DNA of 12,284 nt from an uncultured Oscillospiraceae bacterium. Its GTDB lineage: Bacteria; Bacillota; Clostridia; Oscillospirales; Oscillospiraceae. Location of the stretch: positions 1-12,284 of the forward strand of contig CAJTQP010000069.1 of assembly GCA_910578575.1 (NCBI GenBank), in the 5' to 3' direction. The notes beneath the pieces were generated by a model that ran no database searches, was not told the DNA's origin, and was given only the letters and a program-made list of their open reading frames with translations. Shown one piece after another: positions 6,088 through 12,284 of the stretch (the first letter of the stretch is position 1; each line of letters opens with the position of its first letter). The translations under genes and the position numbers were made by a program.

Positions 6088-6933
6088 ATGGAAAAGCATC
6101 TGTTCAAGACCGCGGCCTTTGCCGCCCTGTGCGGGGTGAAGAAGGACACCCTGCTCCACTATGACCACATCGGCCTACTGCGCCCCCAGGCGGTGGGGGA
6201 GAACGGCTACCGCTACTATTCCGCCCGGCAGTTGGCCACCTTCGACATCATCGCCGCCCTGCGGCGGCTGGGCACGCCCCTGTCGGAAATCCGGGCCTAT
6301 CTGAACCACCGGAACCCAGAGGGCTTTTTGGAGCTGCTACGGCAGAAGGAGCAGGAGCTGGAGGCAGAGCGCAGCCGTCTCCAGCGCATGGAGGATTTCC
6401 TGGCGGAGACGGTGCGGCAGTTGGAGCTGGCCGAGGGGGTGACGCCGGGGGAGATCCGGCTGGAGGAGCTGCCGGAGCGCACCCTGGCGGTGGTGCCTGC
6501 CCCCCGGTTCGAGCAGTTCGAGGAGGCCCAATATTTATTGCACATCCGGGACCTGCTGGCCAAGGGGCGCAGTGCGGGGAGCGTCTCCATGAACCCCGGC
6601 GACATCATCCTCCGGGAGAGTCTGGAGCGGGACCGCTTCATGGAGGACTATTATTACTGTCAGGTCCCGGCGGGAAGCCAGGGCTTCGAGACCTGGGTGC
6701 AGCCGGCGGGGACCTATGCGGTGCTCTACCATCAGGGCTCCTACCAGTCGGAGTACGACGCCTGCCGGCGGCTACGGGATTGGGTATGGGCCCAGGGCTA
6801 CACCATGGACGGGGACCTCTATGAAGAGGACCTGGTGAGCCGCTTCTCCACCGATGACCCGGAGGCCTATTTGATTCGGCTGAGCTTGAAAATCCAGACG
6901 CCGGCAGCACAAATCGCCGCTGTCGATTCTTGA
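6088..6933 (+). CDS. MerR-family regulator with GyrI-like drug-binding domain (BmrR-like)
   Basis: The 281-residue protein has a MerR winged helix-turn-helix at about 6-75 (FKTAAFAALCGVKKDTLLHY and then DHIGLLRP, with GYRYY at 40-44). A charged coiled coil follows at about 84-115, then a GyrI-like effector-binding domain from about 122 to 270 containing the acidic and aromatic positions typical of multidrug-sensing relatives (for example EDYYY, 186-190). This domain order is that of BmrR, which senses lipophilic cations and activates an exporter gene. The ATG at 6088 is preferred because GGGAGG (6076-6081) lies 6 bases upstream. The frame is open back to 6010, but that would start within the operator. 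The divergent MATE gene is the likely target. No clear terminator follows before the next promoter at 6941. Confidence 0.93.
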   Translation: MEKHLFKTAAFAALCGVKKDTLLHYDHIGLLRPQAVGENGYRYYSARQLATFDIIAALRRLGTPLSEIRAYLNHRNPEGFLELLRQKEQELEAERSRLQRMEDFLAETVRQLELAEGVTPGEIRLEELPERTLAVVPAPRFEQFEEAQYLLHIRDLLAKGRSAGSVSMNPGDIILRESLERDRFMEDYYYCQVPAGSQGFETWVQPAGTYAVLYHQGSYQSEYDACRRLRDWVWAQGYTMDGDLYEEDLVSRFSTDDPEAYLIRLSLKIQTPAAQIAAVDS

Positions 6934-6940
6934 CAAACGG

Positions 6941-6969
6941 TTGACTTTCCTGCCGTTTTCTGCTACGAT
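6941..6969 (+). promoter_or_regulatory. Promoter of the second lysine-riboswitch transcript
   Basis: TTGACT (6941-6946) is separated by 17 bases from TACGAT (6964-6969), which is preceded by TGC (6961-6963), an extended -10 element. The start would be near 6976, just before the P1 helix of the riboswitch. It begins only 7 bases past the stop codon of the MerR-type regulator. Confidence 0.78.
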
Positions 6970-6978
6970 GGCAACAAG

Positions 6979-7156
6979 CATGATAGAGGCGCGGAGGACA
7001 AGCGTACCCTGTCTCAGCACCCAGGCAAGGGGAGAGAGGGGAAAGGGGAATCCGCCGAAGGGAGAGGGGGCCTTGCCTGGCAGCCTCCCCCTGGGCTGTG
7101 GGAGAATATCCCGCAGACTGCCGCTGCCCGCAACGCGGGGGCGGAGCGCTGTTGTG
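6979..7156 (+). promoter_or_regulatory. Second lysine riboswitch (L-box), controlling the NhaC-type transporter
   Basis: Conserved lysine-aptamer blocks appear in order: GATAGAGGCGC (6982-6992), AAGCGTA (7000-7006; the usual motif is AAGAGTA), GGGGAAAGGGG (7038-7048), CCGCCGAAG (7052-7060), CTGGGCTG (7091-7098), GACTG near 7114-7118 and GCGGAGCGCT (7141-7150). P1 is 6979-6986 with 7149-7156 (8 pairs, three of them G-U). P3 includes 7065-7070/7087-7092. The strongest sign is that loop 2 (CCAGGCAAGG, 7021-7030) is perfectly complementary over 10 bases to loop 3 (CCTTGCCTGG, 7071-7080). That matches the L2-L3 kissing contact of this class. An antiterminator of 7152-7162 with 7177-7188 (one bulged G, two G-U) competes with both P1 and the terminator. 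Lysine should therefore switch the transporter off. Confidence 0.88.
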
Positions 7157-7176
7157 ATTCATAGCCCATCGTTTTT

Positions 7177-7214
7177 ATGAAGTCATGACATCCCCTGTCA
7201 TGACTTCATTTTCT
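7177..7214 (+). terminator. Riboswitch-controlled intrinsic terminator before the transporter
   Basis: A perfect 14-bp stem (7177-7190 with 7196-7209) around the 5-base loop TCCCC is followed by TTTTCT. It ends 19 bases before the transporter start codon. Its 5' arm is shared with the antiterminator of the lysine riboswitch. Confidence 0.9.
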
Positions 7215-7233
7215 ATGTAAGAGAGGGAAAACC

Positions 7234-8856
7234 ATGAGAAAATCGAAACTGCTCAAGGGCGGACTGCTGGCAGTGTTTCTGCTGGCGGCGTTCCTCCTCC
7301 CCTTGACGGCCAGCACAGGAGAGAGCGCCGCAGAGGGCGGCGGGTTTTACGGCACCGCCTGGGCCCTGCTGCCCCCGGTGGTGGCCATCGCCCTGGCCCT
7401 GATCACCAAGGAGGTCTACTCCTCCCTGTTCGTGGGGGCTCTGATGGGCGGCCTGCTCTACTCCGCCTACTCCTTTGAGGGCACCGTTCTCCATGTGTTC
7501 CAGGACGGCATCGTCAGCGTGCTGGCGGATACCTATAACATCGGAATCCTGGTGTTCCTGGTGATCCTGGGGGCTATGGTCTGCCTGATGAACAAGGCCG
7601 GGGGCTCTGCCGCCTTTGGCCGTTGGGCAGCCCAGCACATCAAAACCCGCGTGGGGGCCCAATTGGCCACGGTAGCCCTGGGGGTGCTGATCTTCATCGA
7701 CGACTATTTCAACTGCCTCACCGTGGGCTCCGTGATGCGTCCGGTGACGGACAAGTACAAGGTCTCCCGCGCCAAACTGGCCTACCTCATCGACGCCACG
7801 GCGGCGCCGGTGTGCATCATCGCCCCCATCTCCTCCTGGGCAGCGGCAGTGGCCAGCTATGTAGAGGACGGCAGCGGCCCGACCCTGTTCATCAAGGCCA
7901 TCCCCTTCAACTTCTACGCCATCCTCACCGTGGTGATGATGGTGGGGATGATCCTGATGAAGGTGGAGCTGAGCCCCATGTCCCGCTTTGAGAACCGGGC
8001 CCAGAACACCGGGGACCTCTTCAACGGCCGCAACCCCTACGCCGACCCCTCCGAGGACAAGCCCGCGGAAAACGGCATCGTGCTGGACCTGGTGCTGCCC
8101 ATTGCGGCGCTGATCGTGGCCTGCGTCATCGGGATGATCTACTCCGGCGGCTTCTTCGAGGGGGCCTCCTTTGTGGAAGCCTTTTCCAATTCCGACGCCT
8201 CTGTGGGCCTGATGCTGGGCTCGGTGTTTGCCCTAGTCTTTACCCTGGCCTACTACTGCCTGCGCCGGGTGATGAGCTTTCGCCAGTCCATGGCCTGTAT
8301 CCCGGAGGGGTTCCGGGCCATGGTCCCCGCCATTATGATCCTCACCTTCGCCTGGACCCTGAAGGCCATGACCGACTCCCTGGGAGCTGGGGACTTCGTG
8401 GAGGGCGTGGTGAAGAGCTCCGCCGGGACCTTCCAGTCCTTCCTGCCGGCGGTGGTGTTCCTCATCGGCTGCTTCTTGGCCTTTGCCACCGGCACCAGCT
8501 GGGGCACCTTCGGCATCCTCATCCCCATCACCCTGGGGGTGTTCCCCCTGACAGAGCCTCTGGGCGTGGTGTGCGTGTCCGCCTGTATGGCCGGCGCGGT
8601 GTGCGGCGACCACTGCTCCCCCATCTCCGACACCACCATCATGGCCTCCGCCGGGGCCCAGTGCGACCATGTGGACCACGTCTCCACCCAGTTGCCCTAT
8701 GCCATCACGGCGGCGGCGGTGAGCTTTGTGTCCTACCTCATCGCGGGCTTCGTCCCCAACGCCTTCATTGCCCTGCCCATCGCCATCGTGCTGATGCTGC
8801 TGACCTTGGTGGGGATCAAAATGGCGGCGGGAAAGAAGGCCCGTTCAACAGACTGA
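7234..8856 (+). CDS. NhaC-superfamily transporter, predicted lysine transporter (LysW type)
   Basis: This 540-residue inner-membrane protein belongs to the NhaC ion-transporter superfamily. Usual annotation would be Na+/H+ antiporter, but members behind lysine riboswitches have been predicted to be lysine transporters (named LysW in comparative-genomic work). The upstream lysine riboswitch here supports that reading. The N-terminus is a hydrophobic segment after MRKSK, followed by about a dozen membrane spans. Family motifs visible are FIDDYFNCLTVGSVMRPVTD (154-173), GTSWGTFGI (420-428) and GDHCSPISDTTIMAS (458-472). The ATG at 7234 follows the purine-rich GAGAGGGAAAA. The Uma2-family gene begins 26 bases after its stop. 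Substrate and direction (lysine uptake against Na+/H+ exchange) are inferred from regulation, not from binding residues. Confidence 0.88.
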   Translation: MRKSKLLKGGLLAVFLLAAFLLPLTASTGESAAEGGGFYGTAWALLPPVVAIALALITKEVYSSLFVGALMGGLLYSAYSFEGTVLHVFQDGIVSVLADTYNIGILVFLVILGAMVCLMNKAGGSAAFGRWAAQHIKTRVGAQLATVALGVLIFIDDYFNCLTVGSVMRPVTDKYKVSRAKLAYLIDATAAPVCIIAPISSWAAAVASYVEDGSGPTLFIKAIPFNFYAILTVVMMVGMILMKVELSPMSRFENRAQNTGDLFNGRNPYADPSEDKPAENGIVLDLVLPIAALIVACVIGMIYSGGFFEGASFVEAFSNSDASVGLMLGSVFALVFTLAYYCLRRVMSFRQSMACIPEGFRAMVPAIMILTFAWTLKAMTDSLGAGDFVEGVVKSSAGTFQSFLPAVVFLIGCFLAFATGTSWGTFGILIPITLGVFPLTEPLGVVCVSACMAGAVCGDHCSPISDTTIMASAGAQCDHVDHVSTQLPYAITAAAVSFVSYLIAGFVPNAFIALPIAIVLMLLTLVGIKMAAGKKARSTD

Positions 8857-8882
8857 TCCAGTAAGGGAAGGAGGTCCGGGAT

Positions 8883-9407
8883 ATGACACCCTTAGTCCGC
8901 TTTGAACTCCACTACGGCCAGCCGGTGGCCCTGGCGTCCCCCTCCGATATACACCAAGAGGTCAGCGGAGAGTTGTTCCGCCAGTTGGCAAACCATTTGC
9001 TTGGGAAACGCTGCAAGGTCTACCCGGCCCCCCTGGATGTCCGCCTCTTTGAGGGGCAGGGAGACAGCCCGGAGGAGGTGGACACGGTGGTGCAGCCGGA
9101 CCTTCTGGTGGTGTGTGACCCCAAGAAGGTGGACCGCCGGGGCGTCCACGGGGCCCCGGACTTGGTAGTGGAAATCCTGTCCGAATCCACCCGCCGCAGC
9201 GACCGCTGGACAAAGTTCCGAATGTACCAGCAGGCCGGGGTCCAGGAATATTGGATCGTTGACCCGGCGGCCCATGTGGTTTCGGTCCATGTGCTGGAGG
9301 AGGGAGCATATCCCTCCCCGGCGGTGTACCAGCGGGACAGCCTCCTCCCGGCTACGGTCTTGGAGGGATGCCAGATCGACCTGTCCACGGTGTTTCCCCA
9401 GCCCTGA
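8883..9407 (+). CDS. Uma2-family (DUF820) PD-(D/E)XK nuclease-fold protein
   Basis: The 174-residue protein fits the Uma2/DUF820 family, a restriction-endonuclease-like fold often found in many copies in cyanobacteria and some Clostridia; its cellular role is not established. The N-terminal part shows the usual SDIHQEVSGELFRQL (21-35). The core has QPDLLVV (71-77), APDLVVEILS (91-100) and a D-to-K segment ending at K111, followed by the near-invariant GVQEYWIVDP (119-128). D73, D93, E97 and K111 are the candidate active-site residues and all are present. A full AAGGAGGT (8868-8875) lies 7 bases before the ATG. Spacing of 26 bases from the transporter suggests one transcript, so this gene too may fall under the lysine riboswitch. 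No functional link to lysine is known to me. Confidence 0.9.
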   Translation: MTPLVRFELHYGQPVALASPSDIHQEVSGELFRQLANHLLGKRCKVYPAPLDVRLFEGQGDSPEEVDTVVQPDLLVVCDPKKVDRRGVHGAPDLVVEILSESTRRSDRWTKFRMYQQAGVQEYWIVDPAAHVVSVHVLEEGAYPSPAVYQRDSLLPATVLEGCQIDLSTVFPQP

Positions 9408-9459
9408 GCCCTGGGTGAGACCTGGACGTGTCCCAAAGGGGCCGCCCATAAAAACAACA

Positions 9460-9505
9460 AGATCCCCTCAAAAGGTTATGTCTCCAAAACCTTTTGAGGG
9501 GATCT
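9460..9505. terminator. Strong bidirectional terminator
   Basis: A perfect 18-bp stem (9460-9477 with 9488-9505) around a 10-base loop lies between convergent reading frames. On the + side GTTTGTTCT follows. On the - side the outgoing strand is TTGTTGTTTTT, a good U-rich tract. It can end the Uma2 transcript and any - strand transcript from the transposase relic. Confidence 0.9.
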
Positions 9506-9518
9506 GTTTGTTCTGCAC

Positions 9519-10324
9519 TTATTGGACCCAATACTGGGCGACCTTTTCCTCCGCCACGCCAGGAAGCAGGTTGAACTTTGCCGCCAGGGTCTGGGCGATG
9601 GTGCTTCGGTCGATGGAGAGGTCCTGCAACGTGGAGACCATGGCGCCGATGCCTGTCTCCATTCCCTTCTCCATCCCTTTCTCCATCCCTCTTTCCATGC
9701 CTTCCTGCCTGGCTTCTAAGGCAACGTTATAGTCGTGGATTTCCCGAATGGTAGCGTCGTCAAACAGCAGTCCCATGATATCACGAACCTCCTTCTGTCG
9801 CGTTGCCAGGAATGGCATTAGGATATTTTCTTCCTTACACTGCCGGAGCATCCCGTCGATGGCTTCTGGACCGTTGCCATGCTGCCGCCGGGCGGCATCG
9901 GCAATTTGGCAAAAGCGGACGTACTGGGACAGAATATCCCCTTCCTTGCCGCCCCGCAGGACCTTGACGCGAATCTCCGCGTCACCCTTGCCCTCATACA
10001 GGTCGGAGAGAAGGACGGTCTCCGGGACCTGCTTCCTATTGCCAGTGTAGATCACATACAGCTCCGGCCGGGGAACACGTACCGGCTTGCTGCCGTACAG
10101 ATCCAACTTGTGCCCCTCCACATAGCGCTTGTAGGTGTCTGCCAGGTAGAGCAGCACCCGCAGGGCGATGTTGATGGAAAAGTTGGTTTGGGCCTCTATC
10201 AGCAGGAGGAGGCGGTCCCGGACCTAGATGCCCAAGTCGTTGTAGATCCCCGTAGAGAGTACGTTTTCCTCGGTAAAACCACGTTGGGTGCCCGGAGACA
10301 ATCCTCACACCTTCGCACCGTCAT
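9519..10324 (-). pseudogene. Broken Rpn / PD-(D/E)XK nuclease-family transposase
   Basis: The - strand encodes most of a Rpn-type recombination-promoting nuclease/putative transposase, but the frame is interrupted. From about 10277, FTEENVLSTGIYNDLGI runs into TAG (10226-10224), then continues VRDRLLLLIEAQTNFS, on to YLADTYKRYVEG, VRVPRPELYVIYTGN and a C-terminal stretch with MERGMEKGMEKGMETG. The stop would be explained by one CAG-to-TAG change. The candidate nuclease residues, D of YNDLG and E/Q of IEAQ, are kept. Upstream the peptide moves to another frame (from an ATG at 10324, reading to APNVV). Adding one base in the A-run at 10275-10278 would join it as NVVFTEENV. The usual N-terminal region also seems absent. 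Position 10157 is only an internal GTG, so the remaining open frame (9519-10157) is probably not a true gene. It ends 25 bases from cysS. Confidence 0.8.
9659..9706. repeat. 12-base tandem repeat coding a Gly-Met-Glu-Lys series
   Basis: CCAT recurs at 9659, 9671, 9683 and 9695, giving four imperfect 12-base units (consensus CCATCCCTTTCT on the + strand). On the - strand each unit encodes a four-residue step such as GMEK or GMER in the C-terminal part of the transposase relic. Such variable-number Gly/Glu/Lys repeats are common in this transposase family. Confidence 0.8.
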
Positions 10325-10348
10325 TTTCCCATTGGGCCAGGCGTATAC

Positions 10349-11794
10349 TCACCCCCGCGCCCACTTCGTCCCCCCCGGCACGTCCGTGAGGACGATACCC
10401 TGGGCGGCCAACTCGTCCCGGATGCGGTCGGCCTCGGCGAAGTTCTTGGCCTTCTTGGCCTCAAAACGCTGGAGGACCAGGGCGTCGATGGCGGGATCCC
10501 CCTCGCCGGTGATGGTGCAGCCGTTTTGGGTGGCGGCAGTGGCCTTGGCGGCCTCCTGGCGCTTGGCCTCGGCCTTGGCGAGCAGGTCCAGGCTCAGCAC
10601 CTTGTCATATTCTCCCAGGACCGCCAGCTTGGTGGCCCCGTTGGTCTTGGCTTTCAGCACGTCATAGACGCAGGTGACTGCCTGGGCGGTGTTCAGGTCG
10701 TTGTCCAGGGCCCCCTTGAAGCGCTCCACTAGGGCGGTCTTCTCCCCCTCATCCACAGGGCCGTCCTCCGGTTTCAGGGCGGCGATGCGGTTGAGGAGCT
10801 TCGTAAAGGTCCCGGCGGCGTTGTCCAGGTTCTCCCAGCTAAACACCAGGGCCTTTCGATAGTGGCTTTGCAGGCAGAAGAAGCGGTACACCAGGGGGTC
10901 ATAGCCCTTCTCTTCCAAAAGGGTAACGGTCAAAAACTCCCCCTTGGACTTGGACATCTTCCCCCCCTCGGTGTTCAGGTGGTGGACATGGAACCACTGT
11001 TTACACCAGGGGTGGCCCAGGTAGCTCTCGGACTGGGCGATCTCATTGGTGTGGTGGGGGAAGGCATTGTCGATGCCGCCGCAGTGGAGGTCCAGATACT
11101 CCCCGTTGAACTTCATGGAGATACCGGAGCACTCAATGTGCCAGCCGGGGTAGCCCACCCCCCAGGGGGAGTCCCATTTCAGGGCCTGGTCCTCGAACTT
11201 GGACTTGGTGAACCAGAGGACGAAGTCGTTGCGGTTGCGCTTGTTGCTGTCCTCCTCCACGCCCTCCCGGACGCCTACGGCCAGGTCCTCCTCGTTGTGC
11301 TCGTTGAACACATAGTAGCGCTCCAGCTTGGCGGTGTCAAAGTACACATTCCCCCCAGCCAGATAGGCATAGTCCTTCTCGATGAGGGTGGAGACGATCT
11401 TGATATACTCGTCGATGAGCCCCGTGGCGGGCTGGACCACGTCGGGGGTCTTGATGTTCAGCTTGGCGCAGTCGGCAAAGAAGGCGTCGGTGTAAAACTG
11501 GGCGATCTCCAACACGGACTTGTGCTCCCGCTTGGCCCCGGTGAGCATCTTGTCCTCGCCCTCGTCGGCATCGCTGGCCAGGTGGCCCACGTCGGTGATG
11601 TTCATCACCCGGTTCACGTCATAGCCGGAGAAACGCAGGTGCTTTTCCAACACGTCCTCCATGATATAGCTGCGCAGGTTGCCGATGTGGGCAAAGTGGT
11701 ACACCGTGGGGCCGCAGGTGTACATCTCCACATGGCCGGGGGTATGGGTTTGGAAGGCCTCCTTCTTGTGGGTGGCGGAATTATAGAGTTGCAT
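10349..11794 (-). CDS. cysS: Cysteine--tRNA ligase
   Basis: CysS charges tRNA-Cys with cysteine in the cytoplasm; it is a class I aminoacyl-tRNA synthetase. The 481-residue protein has the normal length. The adenylate-binding signatures are HIGN (36-39) and KMSKS (279-283). The zinc site that selects cysteine is complete: C27 (TCGPT), C222 (GWHIECS), H247 and E251 (AFPHHTNE). The C-terminal anticodon-binding domain ends with FAEADRIRDELAAQGI, typical of the family. The ATG overlaps the cysE stop codon by one base (TAATG), with GGAGAGG about 7 bases upstream inside cysE, which suggests coupled translation. Downstream, only 24 bases separate the stop from the transposase relic, and I found no clear terminator there. 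Confidence 0.97.
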   Translation of the reverse strand: MQLYNSATHKKEAFQTHTPGHVEMYTCGPTVYHFAHIGNLRSYIMEDVLEKHLRFSGYDVNRVMNITDVGHLASDADEGEDKMLTGAKREHKSVLEIAQFYTDAFFADCAKLNIKTPDVVQPATGLIDEYIKIVSTLIEKDYAYLAGGNVYFDTAKLERYYVFNEHNEEDLAVGVREGVEEDSNKRNRNDFVLWFTKSKFEDQALKWDSPWGVGYPGWHIECSGISMKFNGEYLDLHCGGIDNAFPHHTNEIAQSESYLGHPWCKQWFHVHHLNTEGGKMSKSKGEFLTVTLLEEKGYDPLVYRFFCLQSHYRKALVFSWENLDNAAGTFTKLLNRIAALKPEDGPVDEGEKTALVERFKGALDNDLNTAQAVTCVYDVLKAKTNGATKLAVLGEYDKVLSLDLLAKAEAKRQEAAKATAATQNGCTITGEGDPAIDALVLQRFEAKKAKNFAEADRIRDELAAQGIVLTDVPGGTKWARG

Positions 11795-12284
11795 TAGACA
11801 TCCTCTCCTTTTTCTTCGGTGTCAGAGGGCAGGCCCTCCTGGTATTTTTCATCCAGCAGCCGCTCCACCAGCTCCAGCCGGGAGGAGACGGCGGCCAAGC
11901 GCTCCAAAATGGGGTCGCGGACGTTGACCTGGTCCACGTTGTCGGCATAGGCGGTGGCGGCCCCGTGGACCCGCACCACCTGGGCGGGGACACCCACGGC
12001 GGTGCTGTCTGGGGGCACCTCCCGCAGCACCACGGAGCCGGCGGCGATGCGCACGTTGTCCCCCACGGTAAAGGGGCCTAAAATCCGGGCGCCGTTGCCC
12101 ACCAGGACATTGTTTCCCAAGGTGGGGTGGCGCTTGCCCTTGTCCTTGCCGGTGCCACCCAGGGTGACGCCGTGGTAGATGAGGCAGTCGTCCCCGATCT
12201 CGGCGGTCTCTCCGATGACGATGCCCATGCCGTGGTCGATGACAAAGCGCCGGCCGATTTTCGCGCCGGGGTGGATCTCGATGC
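11794..12284 (-). CDS. cysE: Serine O-acetyltransferase (3' part; start lies beyond the window)
   Basis: CysE transfers acetyl from acetyl-CoA to L-serine, the first step of cysteine synthesis. The frame is open to the window edge and the visible part starts IEIHPGAKIGRRFVIDHGMG, so the N-terminal helical domain is cut off. The left-handed beta-helix of hexapeptide repeats is clear: IGETAEIGDD, GVTLGGTGK, RHPTLGNNVLVGNGARILG, VGDNVRIAAGSVVL. The catalytic Asp-His of IDHGMG and the second histidine of KRHP are both present. A charged tail of about 55 residues follows the repeats (AYADNVDQVN to EEKGEDV), longer than the E. coli end and probably helical. It is paired with cysS, an arrangement common in Firmicutes, linking cysteine supply with its tRNA charging. 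Any leader control (for example a T-box) would lie outside this window. Confidence 0.96.
   Translation of the reverse strand, partial: IEIHPGAKIGRRFVIDHGMGIVIGETAEIGDDCLIYHGVTLGGTGKDKGKRHPTLGNNVLVGNGARILGPFTVGDNVRIAAGSVVLREVPPDSTAVGVPAQVVRVHGAATAYADNVDQVNVRDPILERLAAVSSRLELVERLLDEKYQEGLPSDTEEKGEDV

Noticed and set aside
6930..6935. Perfect TTGACA at the end of the MerR-type gene
   Set aside because: No -10 box appears 16-18 bases downstream; the TTGACT at 6941 has a well-spaced extended -10 instead.
6976..7160. Cobalamin-type riboswitch before the transporter, suggested by CCCGCAAC
   Set aside because: The order of blocks, the L2-L3 complementarity and the P1 placement fit the lysine class; no B12-box sequence is present.
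10036..10308. Open frame on the - strand upstream of the transposase relic
   Set aside because: It is in the third frame, Pro/Gly-rich, and contains none of the transposase motifs seen in the other two frames.
10862..11797. Open frame of 311 codons on the + strand opposite cysS
   Set aside because: Shadow frame: cysS on the other strand has every catalytic and zinc-site motif.

Overview
The window looks like chromosomal DNA from a GC-rich gut Clostridium-type bacterium, most likely in the Oscillospiraceae (the Flavonifractor / Lawsonibacter / Oscillibacter neighbourhood). This rests on strong purine-rich ribosome binding sites, lysine L-box riboswitches, a cysE-cysS pair, a MerR/MATE pair, a PD-(D/E)XK 'Rpn' transposase relic and short GC-rich palindromic intergenic repeats. 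The genus is an inference and was not tested by any search.

Layout. Positions 1-345 hold no gene but a dense series of nested hairpins. Positions 346-3718 form a lysine biosynthesis unit: sigma-A-type promoter, lysine riboswitch with an intrinsic terminator, then dapA, dapB and lysA on the + strand, closed by a strong hairpin. Positions 3741-4529 are a small accessory patch: a RelB/DinJ-type antitoxin gene with no toxin beside it, an inverted pair of palindromic repeats, and the C-terminal relic of a second RelB-type antitoxin. Positions 4530-6933 hold a MATE exporter (- strand) and a divergent BmrR-like MerR regulator (+ strand). The exporter promoter has the 19-bp spacer and central dyad typical of MerR-activated promoters. 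Positions 6941-9505 hold a second complete lysine riboswitch and terminator, followed by an NhaC-superfamily transporter (the LysW type of predicted lysine transporter) and a Uma2-family nuclease-fold gene. Positions 9519-10324 are a broken Rpn-type transposase gene on the - strand. Positions 10349-12284 hold cysS and the 3' part of cysE, overlapping by one base on the - strand, with the cysE start beyond the window.

How the parts fit. Two separate lysine-sensing leaders in one 12-kb stretch would turn off both synthesis (dapA-dapB-lysA) and predicted uptake (NhaC-type transporter) when lysine is plentiful. In each leader I could trace the P1 helix, the L2-L3 kissing loop, the terminator and a competing antiterminator directly in the bases. 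The MATE/MerR pair is a self-contained drug-response module placed between the two lysine units. I see no clear evidence of a wholly new defence or metabolic system. The most worthwhile items are the riboswitch-controlled transporter followed by a Uma2 gene, the hairpin cluster at the left edge, the orphan and decayed antitoxins, and the decayed transposase.
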